This document shows, piece by piece, positions 38,531 through 46,874 of a DNA stretch of 64,000 bases. The stretch comes from Mycobacterium decipiens. GTDB lineage: Bacteria > Actinomycetota > Actinomycetes > Mycobacteriales > Mycobacteriaceae. Numbering within the stretch: the stretch's first letter is position 1; the number at the start of each line of letters is the position of its first letter. Position numbers and translations under genes: made by a program. The stretch lies in contig NZ_OY970459.1 in NCBI RefSeq assembly GCF_963853665.1, positions 558,001 to 622,000 of the forward strand. The letters run 5' to 3'. The notes beneath the pieces were generated by a model that was not told where the DNA came from, searched no databases, and saw nothing but the letters and a program-made list of their open reading frames with translations.

Positions 38531-38910
38531 TAAATTGGACTCCTGGTTTTCGATTGATGAACGGCCTATTGCGCATAAAAAATCACCTCATGGCGTAAGG
38601 CGACGAACCGGTACGACGACTGTCGTAGGCGAATCACCGGCTAGGCGTGCCATCGGAACGGTATCGGATTGCAATAGATGCTGAAGGCAACTATGGGTGT
38701 CGAACGTTGCATTTGGATGATAATGATGTTATCAACACATTACTGAGCCCGAGGCTGTAGATAAGATTTACGTCTACTCTGTATATCGAGGAATTCAAGC
38801 GCCGGCGTAAACTTGATGTACAGAGCGCGAGTTATCCGCAATGGTCGCCGGGAACGTGCACTATCTTTACACCAACATTGTTGGACAGGGTTGCGGTAGG
38901 TGGCCCTCGT
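38531..38910. other. AT-rich region upstream of mbtH with palindromes
   Basis: No gene is seen in these 380 bp between fadE7 and mbtH. The part near 38700-38880 is much poorer in GC than its surroundings. Two perfect palindromes stand out: TGATAA (38718-38723) with TTATCA (38729-38734), 5-nt spacer; and CCAACA (38872-38877) with TGTTGG (38879-38884), 1-nt centre. They could be operators for the mbtH-NRPS operon. The low GC suggests horizontal origin. Confidence 0.5.
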
Positions 38911-40098
38911 TCAGCGGAATGCGGCCAGGCCGGTAAAGGCCTGGCCTAGGACCAGCTGATGCATTTCGGGTGTGCCCTCATAGGTCAGTACCGATTCCAG
39001 GTTGACCATGTGCCGGATGACCGGGTATTCGAGTGATATCCCGTTGCCGCCCAGGATTGTTCGAGCGGTACGGCAGATTTTGATCGCTTCCCGGGTGTTG
39101 TTGAGCTTGCCGAAGCTGACCTGCTCCGGCCGCAGGCCCACACCATCTTTGCGGCGCCCCAGGTGTAGCGACAGCAATAGGCCCTTGTGCAGCTCGACCG
39201 CCATGTCGACGAGTTTTGCCTGCGTCAGTTGAAAACCCGCGATCGGACGGCCGAATTGGGTGCGCTGCGTTGCGTAATCGAGCGCGGACTGCCAGGCCGA
39301 CCGCGCCGCACCCATCGCGCCCCAGACGATGCCGTAGCGTGCTTCCGACAGGCACGCCAGCGGCGCTTTGAGGCCGGTCGCGCTGGGCAGCATCGCTTCG
39401 GCGGGTAGCCGAACATCGTCGAGGACCAGCTCGCTGGTAATCGACGCGCGCAGCGACAGCTTGTGGTGGATGGTGTTGGCGGAAAAGCCGGGCGCATCGG
39501 TGGGGACGATGAATCCGCGGATCCCGTGGTCGGTGGCCGCCCACACGATGGCGACGTCGGCGACCGAGCCGTTGGTGATCCACATCTTGCGGCCGTTGAT
39601 CACCCAATCCGAACCATCGCGCCGCGCCCGGGTTTTCATCGCCGCGGGGTCGGATCCGACGTCGGGTTCGGTCAATCCGAAGCAGCCGACCAACTCACCG
39701 CTCGCCATACCGGGAAGCCACTGCTGCTTGTGCTCTTCGGAACCGAAGTTCGCGATCGCGAACATCGCCAGCGAACCCTGCACCGACACCAGCGACCGGA
39801 TGCCTGAGTCGGCGGCTTCGAGTTCCAGGCAAGCCAGGCCGTAGTGGACGGCGGACGCGCCGCCGCATCCGTAGCCGTGCAAATGCATTCCGAGCAGGCC
39901 GAGGTCGCCGAACTGCTTTGCCAGTTCGCGCGCAACCGGCAGGTCACCGGCCTCGAACCAGCCGGCGACGTATGGGGTGATGTGCTCGGTGCAGAACTGT
40001 CTGACGGTGTCACGCACCGCGATCTCGTCGTTGGACAGCGACGCGTCAAGCCCAAGCGGGTCGTACGGGTCGAACGCGGGCGGTGTGTCGGTGCTCAT
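38911..40098 (-). CDS. fadE7: Acyl-CoA dehydrogenase FadE7
   Basis: A 395-residue flavoprotein, the same length as Rv0400c. The acyl-CoA dehydrogenase signatures CFGLTEPDVGSDPAAMKT and RKMWITNGSVAD are present, and the catalytic base is E374 in LTYEGTPEMHQL. The sequence style, with the glutamate in YEGT, is like glutaryl-CoA dehydrogenases, which oxidise and can decarboxylate glutaryl-CoA. The natural substrate is not known. It is divergent from the DUF3054 gene and upstream of, but probably separate from, the mbtH-NRPS operon. Confidence 0.92.
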   Translation of the reverse strand: MSTDTPPAFDPYDPLGLDASLSNDEIAVRDTVRQFCTEHITPYVAGWFEAGDLPVARELAKQFGDLGLLGMHLHGYGCGGASAVHYGLACLELEAADSGIRSLVSVQGSLAMFAIANFGSEEHKQQWLPGMASGELVGCFGLTEPDVGSDPAAMKTRARRDGSDWVINGRKMWITNGSVADVAIVWAATDHGIRGFIVPTDAPGFSANTIHHKLSLRASITSELVLDDVRLPAEAMLPSATGLKAPLACLSEARYGIVWGAMGAARSAWQSALDYATQRTQFGRPIAGFQLTQAKLVDMAVELHKGLLLSLHLGRRKDGVGLRPEQVSFGKLNNTREAIKICRTARTILGGNGISLEYPVIRHMVNLESVLTYEGTPEMHQLVLGQAFTGLAAFR

Positions 40099-40135
40099 GA
40101 CTCAATATCCTGCCCGGGCCCGGTACTCTCGCTGC

Positions 40136-40516
40136 ATGCGACCGCGGCGCGGGCTGAAGTGGCTGGTCTGGCTAGCTGCGGACGTCGTGGCCGTACTGGT
40201 TTTCTGTGCAGTTGGCCGCCGCAGTCACGACGAAGCCCTCAATGTCACCGGCGTCGCGGCCACGGCATGGCCGTTTCTTACCGGCGCAGTCATCGGCTGG
40301 CTGGTGTCGCGGGGTTGGCGGCAGCCCACGGCCGTGGTCCCCACCGGCGTGGTTGTCTGGCTGTGCACGGTTGTGGTCGGCATGCTGCTACGCAAGGCCG
40401 GTTCGGCGGGCGTGGCGGCCAGTTTCGTCGTGGTTGCGGCGACGGTCACCGCGGTGCTGTTGCTGGGTTGGCGAGCGGTCGTCGGGCTGATGCTGCGGCG
40501 CCGCACGGACGCCTGA
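40136..40516 (+). CDS. DUF3054 integral membrane protein (Rv0401 orthologue)
   Basis: A 126-residue protein with four predicted membrane helices (LVWLAADVVAVLVFCAVG, AWPFLTGAVIGWLVS, VVWLCTVVVGMLL, SFVVVAATVTAVLLLGW) and an arginine-rich C-terminus. The family has no known function. ATG 40136 lies 37 bp from the fadE7 start. A longer frame to 39977 overlaps fadE7 antisense and is rejected. Confidence 0.85.
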   Translation: MRPRRGLKWLVWLAADVVAVLVFCAVGRRSHDEALNVTGVAATAWPFLTGAVIGWLVSRGWRQPTAVVPTGVVVWLCTVVVGMLLRKAGSAGVAASFVVVAATVTAVLLLGWRAVVGLMLRRRTDA

Positions 40517-40540
40517 CGAGGCACCTGACGAGGCAAGGTC

Positions 40541-41467
40541 ATGGGGCGCACCGACGACGACACCTGGGACCCGGCGACCGGCGTTGGTGTGACCGCGACG
40601 TTCGGTGCGCTCGCCAGGGCGGTGGCCACCACGAAAGGGCTGATCAACGATCCTTTCGCCGAGCCGTTGGTGCGCGCCGCGGGCGTGGACTACTTCATCC
40701 GGGTGTTCGAGGGCGATCTGGATACGGCAGGCGGCGCCGACAACGCCGTCATGACCGGGCTGATGGACATTCTTGCGACACACAGCCGGTTTCTGGACGG
40801 TTTCCTCGCCGACGCTGGGCGGGCAGGCATTCGTCAGGTGGTGGTGCTGGGGTCGGGTCTGGACACTCGGCCATATCGCCTGTGGTGGCCGCCCGGCACA
40901 ACGCTGTATGAGATCGACCAGCCGAGCGTGATCGAGTTCAAGACACGTGTGTTGCGAGAGCTGGGCGCGACGCCGACCGCCCACCGCCGCGCTTTGGGTA
41001 TCGATCTTCGACAGGATTGGCTGACGGCGCTGCTGCGGGCGGGTTTCGACGCTGCCCAACCGACCGTTTGGATCGCCGAGGGGCTGCTCGTGGGGTATCT
41101 TCCTCCGGACGCACAGAATCGGCTACTGCAAGATGTCACAACCGCGAGCGCCCCCGGTAGCCGGTTCGCCGCCGATCATATGCCCACCTGGACGCCAGCG
41201 CAGCTAGAAGCGGGGCGGGCGTTCATCGACCGCTGGCGCCAGGTCGGCCTGGACGTCGACCTGGCCGGACTGACCTACTCGGGCGAATACCGTTATCTCC
41301 CAGAACATCTGGCGTCCCACGGATGGGAGACAGTCGAGCGCAACGTTGTCGAGTTGTTCGCCGTCATGGGGATACCGGGGCGCCGGCGGCTGCGCCCCCG
41401 CGACTTGGCGATCACCCCTCGATATGTCACCGCAACGCTGGGAATGCGTCCGGTCGGTGGGCGTTAG
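40541..41467 (+). CDS. LCMT-type SAM-dependent methyltransferase (UPF0677 family)
   Basis: A 308-residue member of the large mycobacterial family of putative methyltransferases. The marks are WDPATGVGVTATFGALARA at the N-terminus, NDPFAEPLVRAAG, the SAM-binding VVVLGSGLDTRPYRL, and IAEGLLVGYLPPDAQ. The substrate is unknown. It starts 24 bp after the DUF3054 gene and 8 bp before the first flavin monooxygenase gene, so it may belong to that operon. It sits where M. tuberculosis carries mmpS1-mmpL1-fadD30-pks6. Confidence 0.85.
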   Translation: MGRTDDDTWDPATGVGVTATFGALARAVATTKGLINDPFAEPLVRAAGVDYFIRVFEGDLDTAGGADNAVMTGLMDILATHSRFLDGFLADAGRAGIRQVVVLGSGLDTRPYRLWWPPGTTLYEIDQPSVIEFKTRVLRELGATPTAHRRALGIDLRQDWLTALLRAGFDAAQPTVWIAEGLLVGYLPPDAQNRLLQDVTTASAPGSRFAADHMPTWTPAQLEAGRAFIDRWRQVGLDVDLAGLTYSGEYRYLPEHLASHGWETVERNVVELFAVMGIPGRRRLRPRDLAITPRYVTATLGMRPVGGR

Positions 41468-41475
41468 ACAGTGAG

Positions 41476-42615
41476 GTGAGGCCAATAGCTAGCCAGTCGG
41501 CCCCAGCGGGCCCCACCGATCAGTTGCACCTGGCCGTCGCTCTCGACGGGTATGGCTGGCACCCGCAGGCGTGGCGGGCCACGCCCGCGTCGGGCTCCGC
41601 CGCCCGGTCGGTGCTCAGCGGTGGCTACTGGGCCGACCTGGCGGTGAGCGCCGAGCGGGGTCTGCTCGACTTCCTGACCATCGATGACACCTTGATGCCG
41701 CAACCGGGGCGGCGCGAGCGGATCGATCCCCGGCGCCTGGCCGGCCGCGCTGACGCCGTGCTGGTCGCGGCCCGGATCGCCCCGGGGACCCGTCACATCG
41801 GGCTGATACCGGTGGCTACGGTCACCCACACCGAGCCGTTCAACGTTTCCAAATCCATTGCCACCCTTGACTATGTATCTCATGGCCGCGCGGGCTGGCA
41901 GGCACGGGTCAGCGTAACCACACATGAGGCGGCCCTGTTCGGCCGTCGGGACGGATCTCTGGCGCCCGACACCCTGTTCGGTGAGGCAGCGGAGTACGTC
42001 GAGGTGGTACGCAGGCTGTGGGACAGTTGGGAGGATGACGCGGTGATCCGTGACGTAGCCACCGGGCGCTACATCGACACGGAAAAGCTGCATTACGTCG
42101 ACTTCACCGGAAGGCATTTCTCGGTCAGGGGTCCCTCGATCACGCCGCGCCCGCCGCAGGGCCAACCGGTGGTGGCGGCGTTGGCGCACGCCGTACCCGG
42201 TTATGAATTCGCGGCTGCCAGCGCCGACATCGTCTTCATCACGCCCACCGACCAGGCGGCGGTGTGTGCCATTCTCGACGAGGTGCGCGCGGCCGGCGGC
42301 GCCCGACTGAAAGTGTTTTCCGACGTGCTGGTGTCGTTCGGCGGCGACAGCGACTTCAGATCCGATGCGCTGGTATTCAGCGGCTGCGCAACGGAGTTAG
42401 TGGACATGCTGCTGGATTGGCAGCGCCTCGGCATCGACGGTGCCCGGCTACGACCGGCTGTGAACGCCACCGATCTTCCGGTGATTGTCGGCGAGGTGGT
42501 GCCGCTGTTGCAGCGTGCGGGGCGGTTCCGGACTCGCTATCGGGACGGCGAAACACTGCGCGAACGGCTCGGGCTGCCGGTGGCGCCCAACCGTTATGCG
42601 GCGGTTCAGCGGTGA
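41476..42615 (+). CDS. NtaA/SnaA/DszA-family FMN-dependent monooxygenase
   Basis: A 379-residue luciferase-like protein. HLAVALDGYGWHPQAWR, the ATLDYVSHGRAGWQARVSVT segment and the HFSVRGPSITPRPPQGQPVV segment match nitrilotriacetate/dibenzothiophene-sulfone type monooxygenases, which use reduced FMN from a separate reductase. It is somewhat shorter than typical members (about 430-450). GTG 41476 is chosen; a frame open upstream to 41323 is antisense or overlaps the methyltransferase. It is coupled by a GTGA overlap to the next gene. Confidence 0.82.
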   Translation: MRPIASQSAPAGPTDQLHLAVALDGYGWHPQAWRATPASGSAARSVLSGGYWADLAVSAERGLLDFLTIDDTLMPQPGRRERIDPRRLAGRADAVLVAARIAPGTRHIGLIPVATVTHTEPFNVSKSIATLDYVSHGRAGWQARVSVTTHEAALFGRRDGSLAPDTLFGEAAEYVEVVRRLWDSWEDDAVIRDVATGRYIDTEKLHYVDFTGRHFSVRGPSITPRPPQGQPVVAALAHAVPGYEFAAASADIVFITPTDQAAVCAILDEVRAAGGARLKVFSDVLVSFGGDSDFRSDALVFSGCATELVDMLLDWQRLGIDGARLRPAVNATDLPVIVGEVVPLLQRAGRFRTRYRDGETLRERLGLPVAPNRYAAVQR

Positions 42616-43686
42616 CCGTTCCGCTTTCGATTCTGGATCTGGCGCCGATCCCCGCCGGCAGTGACGCCGCGACGGCCTTGCACAACACCATTGACCTGGC
42701 CCAGCGCGGCCGTCGCCAGTTCGTCACCGGCCGTGCTCATCGGCCAAATCGCGGCCGCCACCAAGCGGATTCGAGTTGGGTCGGCCGCCGTTCAGCTGAG
42801 TCACACCACGGCCGCGGCGGTGGTCGAGAGTTTCGGAATGCTCGACGCCTTCTATCCCGGCCGCATCGATCTGGGCTTGGGCCGGTCCGGACAACGACGG
42901 GTCGTGCGGACGAAAGATCCCACCAGAGAGGCCAGAAAGCCGCAGCCGCCGCGCGACTGGCGCGAGGTCGACGGTGTGGTCATCCCGCCGCCCTTCGACC
43001 TGCGGGCTCTGCTCGACAGCGACAGGTTGCGAGCGACCATGTCGATCCTGCAGCAGCCCGAAGCGGTGGCCCCCGACTTCGCCGAGCAGGTAGGCGACAT
43101 CATCGCCATGCTGGCCGGTACCTATCAGGTGGACGGCTTCGACGTGCACGCGGTGCCCGGCGCCGGCGCCGCCCTGACACCGTGGGTCTTCGGCAGCAGC
43201 AAAGGGCCCAGCGCTCGGCTGGCCGGAGCGCTGGGGCTGCCGTTCGTCGCCAGCTATCACCTGACGCCGGCCACCGCGTTGGAGGCCATCGACACGTACC
43301 GCGACGCGTTCGTCCCTTCGGCGGCCTTGTCGCGGCCCTATGTCGTGGTGTCGGCCGACATTGTGGTCGCCGACGACACCGCCACCGCCAGACACCTGGC
43401 GGCCAGTTACGGCCACTGGGTGTACTCGATCCGCGTCGGTGGCGGTGCCATGCCCTATCCCGGTCCCAAGGATTGCGGTCCGCTATCCGCTGAGCAGCTG
43501 GCTGTGGTAAACGACCGGATAGCAACACAATTCGTCGGCAACCCGGACGAGGTCGCCGAGCGGTTACACGCGCTGCAGCGGGCCACCGGTGCCCACGAAC
43601 TCGTCGTCACCTCGGTGACCTACCGGCACTCCGACCGGCTGCGGTCACACGAGCTGATCGCCAAGCGCTGGGGGCTGACGCCGTGA
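42612..43686 (+). pseudogene. Luciferase-like (MsnO8-type) monooxygenase, broken by an out-of-frame deletion
   Basis: The start VTVPLSILDLAPIPAGSD to NTIDLAQR (42612 to about 42706) is normal for the family, as is VASSSPAVLIGQIAAATKRI onward in another frame to 43686. Between them, about 20 residues that usually contain the WVAEHH motif are missing, and the frame shifts. The junction is at about 42706-42714. The rest of the protein, including SFGMLDAFYPGRIDLGLGR, is intact. The GTG overlaps the previous stop and the TGA overlaps the next GTG. The product is probably inactive. Confidence 0.78.
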
Positions 43687-45023
43687 ACCGCAAGCCGATT
43701 CATCTGGCCGCGCACTTTCCGGGGGTCAACAACACCACCGTGTGGACCGACCCCAGCGCCGGCAGTCAGGTCGAGTTCGAATCGTTCGTGCACCTCGCTC
43801 GCACCGCCGAGCGGGGGTTATTCGACTTCTTTTTCCTGGCCGAAGGTCTGCGGCTACGGGAGCACCGCGGCCGGATACACGACCTCGACGTGGTCGGCCG
43901 GCCGGACACCTTCACCGTGCTGGCCGCACTCGCGGCGGTCACCGACCGGATCGGCCTGACCGGCACCATCAATACCACCTTCAACGAACCATTCGAAGTG
44001 GCAAGGCAATTCGCCACGCTCGATCATCTGTCCGGCGGCCGAGCCGGCTGGAACGTGGTCACCTCGTCGGACGCTTTCACCGGCGCCAATTTCCGGAGGG
44101 GCGGCTTTCTCGACCATGGCGACCGCTATCGGCGCGCCGAGGAGTTCCTCGCCGTGGCCCGCCAGTTCTGGAACAGCTGGGCCCCGGACGCGGTGATTGC
44201 CGATATCGATGCCGGGGTCTATGTCGATGCGGACCGAATCCGGGGCGTCGAACACCGCGGTCCCCAGTTCGACGTGCGCGGGTTCGCGACGCTGCCCGCG
44301 GGGCCGCAGGGCCATCCGGTGCTGCTGCAGGCCGGCGACTCCGCGGAAGGCCGGGCGTTCGGTGCCCGGCAGGCCGATGCCGTGTTCACCCGGCACTCGT
44401 CGCTGGCGGACGGACAGCGTTACTACGCCGACGTGAAGGGCCGCGCCCGGTCATACGGTCGAGATCCGGACCGGCTCAAGGTATTTCCGGCGGCGACGTT
44501 CGTCATCGGTGACACTGACGCCGAGGCGGAGGACAAGGCGCGCCACATCCGCTACCAGCAGGTCAGCGGCGCGACCGCGATCGCGATGCTGGAACAGGTG
44601 TGGGGGCGCGACCTATCGGGCTACGACCCGGACGGGCCGCTGCCCGACCTCGACGTCACCGGCGATGCCGGGATCACCCAGGGTCTCCTACGCCACGCCG
44701 ATCCGGTCGCGATGGCGCGTCGTTACCGTGAACGAGCCCAGGCGGAGAATCTGTCGATCCGTGAGCTGGTCATCGCCCTCACCAGCCGCCAGCAATTCGT
44801 CGGCACCGCCGCGCACATCGCGGCGGAGATCGACCGGTATGTCCAGGCCGATGCGTGCGACGGGTTCATCTTGGTGCCGCACCTGACACCGCACGGCCTG
44901 GACGAATTCGTCGACCTGGTGGTGCCGCTGTTGCAGGAGCGCGGCGCGTTCCGTACCGCCTACACCGGTGCGACGCTGCGCGAGCACCTGGGGCTGGCAG
45001 GGTCAGGCCGACGCGCCGGCTAG
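43683..45023 (+). CDS. NtaA/DszA-family FMN-dependent monooxygenase
   Basis: A 446-residue protein of the nitrilotriacetate monooxygenase component A family, full length. Typical segments are KPIHLAAHFPGVNN, GLFDFFFLAEGLRLRE, FATLDHLSGGRAGWNVVTS and HPVLLQAGDSAEGRAFGAR. Such enzymes oxidise sulfonates, sulfones or aminopolycarboxylates with FMNH2 from a partner reductase, which is not encoded here. The gene ends 21 bp inside the convergent metallo-hydrolase gene. GTG start overlaps the previous stop. Confidence 0.9.
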   Translation: MNRKPIHLAAHFPGVNNTTVWTDPSAGSQVEFESFVHLARTAERGLFDFFFLAEGLRLREHRGRIHDLDVVGRPDTFTVLAALAAVTDRIGLTGTINTTFNEPFEVARQFATLDHLSGGRAGWNVVTSSDAFTGANFRRGGFLDHGDRYRRAEEFLAVARQFWNSWAPDAVIADIDAGVYVDADRIRGVEHRGPQFDVRGFATLPAGPQGHPVLLQAGDSAEGRAFGARQADAVFTRHSSLADGQRYYADVKGRARSYGRDPDRLKVFPAATFVIGDTDAEAEDKARHIRYQQVSGATAIAMLEQVWGRDLSGYDPDGPLPDLDVTGDAGITQGLLRHADPVAMARRYRERAQAENLSIRELVIALTSRQQFVGTAAHIAAEIDRYVQADACDGFILVPHLTPHGLDEFVDLVVPLLQERGAFRTAYTGATLREHLGLAGSGRRAG

Positions 45024-45836
45024 CTTCAGGGCCGCCTCGGTCGCCTCGCGGATCGGGCCGCGCCACAGATCGCCATGGCCGGGTGCCAGGATCTCAGTTT
45101 CCAGCAGGGCCAGCGCGGACAGGCTGCGGATGCAGTTCTGCTGGCTGTGGCTGAACACCGCGGGCAGCAGTTGCGGGCCGCGGTGACGCAACAGGGGATG
45201 GCCGGTGATCAAGGCGTCGCCGCTGGCCAGCACCCCGTCGACGAGATACGAGCAGTGCCCGTTGGTGTGCCCCGGGGTGAAGATCGCCATCGGGCGACCG
45301 GGCAGCTCGGCGGCCGCTTCGGCGGTCAACGGCCGGGCGGTCGGGATACCGTCGCGGATCAGGCCGCCGCTGCGGACGACGTGCACACCCCACACCGCCC
45401 AGCGCGGCTGCCAGAGGCGCAGCGCGACGTTCAAAATCGACACCTGCTCCAGGTATTCCCGTTTGGCGTGGCCGACCTCGTCGGCGTGGCAGTAGACCGG
45501 CGTGCCGTGCTCGCTGGCGAACCAGATCGCCGAGCCCAGGTGGTCGATGTGCGCGTGGGTCAGCAGGATGGCGCGCACGTCGCCGGGCGTGTAACCCAGC
45601 TTGTTCAGCGAGGCCAGCACCTCCTCCCGGTCGCCGGGGTAGCCGGCATCGATCAGCATGACGCCGGTGTCATCGGTGACCAGCACCCAGTTGACCGCGT
45701 GGCCCCGGGCGAGGTGCACGATGTCGGTGACCTGAACAAGCTCAGTCGACGTCTTCAACTGTTGGGCCATGCCCGCGAGTGTAGGAGCGATCGCGAGCGT
45801 GGCGAAGCCGGGCGTGGCGGGTCGCGACCGTGTCAT
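45003..45836 (-). CDS. Metallo-beta-lactamase-fold hydrolase (Rv0406c orthologue)
   Basis: A 277-residue protein with the zinc motif LTHAHIDHLG near residue 117, a later FTPGHTNGHCSY histidine motif, GDALITGHP and the final APGHGD. The fold is that of glyoxalase II/quorum-lactonase type hydrolases; the substrate is unknown. ATG 45834-45836 leaves only 17 bp to the divergent fgd1 start. ATG 45768-45770 (MAQQLKTSTELVQ, 255 residues) would leave room for promoters and may be the true start. Rv0406c is annotated at 272. Confidence 0.85.
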   Translation of the reverse strand: MTRSRPATPGFATLAIAPTLAGMAQQLKTSTELVQVTDIVHLARGHAVNWVLVTDDTGVMLIDAGYPGDREEVLASLNKLGYTPGDVRAILLTHAHIDHLGSAIWFASEHGTPVYCHADEVGHAKREYLEQVSILNVALRLWQPRWAVWGVHVVRSGGLIRDGIPTARPLTAEAAAELPGRPMAIFTPGHTNGHCSYLVDGVLASGDALITGHPLLRHRGPQLLPAVFSHSQQNCIRSLSALALLETEILAPGHGDLWRGPIREATEAALKLAGASA

Positions 45837-45853
45837 AGGAGTAGAAAGAACTG

Positions 45854-46864
45854 GTGGCTGAACTGAAACTCGGATACAAGGCGTCCGCTGAACAATTCGC
45901 ACCGCGCGAGCTTGTCGAGTTGGCCGTCGCGGCCGAAGCCCACGGCATGGATAGCGCCACCGTCAGCGACCATTTTCAGCCGTGGCGCCACCAGGGCGGG
46001 CATGCCCCGTTCTCGCTGTCCTGGATGACCGCTGTCGGCGAACGTACCAACCGGCTGCTGCTGGGCACGTCGGTGCTCACTCCCACCTTCCGCTACAACC
46101 CGGCCGTCATCGCTCAGGCCTTCGCCACCATGGGCTGCCTGTACCCGAACCGTGTCTTTCTCGGAGTGGGCACCGGTGAGGCGCTGAACGAGATCGCCAC
46201 CGGATACGAAGGTGTCTGGCCGGAGTTCAAGGAGCGGTTCGCTCGGCTGCGCGAATCGGTGCGGCTGATGCGGGAGCTGTGGCGTGGTGACCGGGTCGAT
46301 TTCGACGGCGAGTACTACCGGCTCAAGGGCGCCTCGATCTACGACGTGCCCGAGCGGGGCGTACCGGTCTACATCGCTGCCGGCGGTCCGGCGGTTGCCA
46401 AGTACGCCGGCCGCGCCGGCGACGGCTTCATCTGCACGTCCGGCAAGGGCGAGGAGCTCTACACCGAGAAGTTGATGCCCGCCGTGTTGGCGGGTGCCGC
46501 GGCGGCCGACCGCGACCCCGACGGCATCGACAAGATGATCGAAATCAAGATCTCCTACGACCCCGACCCCGAGCTGGCCCTGCACAACACCCGATTCTGG
46601 GCGCCGCTGTCGTTGACAGCCGAGCAAAAGCACAGCATCGACGACCCGATCGAAATGGAGAAGGCCGCCGACGCGCTGCCGATCGAGCAGATCGCCAAGC
46701 GCTGGATCGTGGCGTCGGACCCCGACGAAGCCGTCGACAAGGTCGGTCAGTATGTGACATGGGGCCTCAACCATTTGGTGTTCCACGCGCCCGGTCATGA
46801 CCAGCGCCGGTTCCTCGAGCTGTTTCAGAAGGATCTCGCGCCCCGGCTGCGGCGACTGGGCTGA
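45854..46864 (+). CDS. fgd1: F420-dependent glucose-6-phosphate dehydrogenase
   Basis: A 336-residue luciferase-fold enzyme, the same length as Rv0407. The start [20 protein letters not shown], the [20 protein letters not shown] loop and the [20 protein letters not shown] segment are characteristic. It oxidises glucose 6-phosphate while reducing coenzyme F420. This is the main F420H2 source in mycobacteria and is needed for activation of nitroimidazole prodrugs. Start is GTG 45854 after AGAAAG. Confidence 0.96.
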   Translation: MAELKLGYKASAEQFAPRELVELAVAAEAHGMDSATVSDHFQPWRHQGGHAPFSLSWMTAVGERTNRLLLGTSVLTPTFRYNPAVIAQAFATMGCLYPNRVFLGVGTGEALNEIATGYEGVWPEFKERFARLRESVRLMRELWRGDRVDFDGEYYRLKGASIYDVPERGVPVYIAAGGPAVAKYAGRAGDGFICTSGKGEELYTEKLMPAVLAGAAAADRDPDGIDKMIEIKISYDPDPELALHNTRFWAPLSLTAEQKHSIDDPIEMEKAADALPIEQIAKRWIVASDPDEAVDKVGQYVTWGLNHLVFHAPGHDQRRFLELFQKDLAPRLRRLG

Positions 46865-46874
46865 AGGGCGGGTT

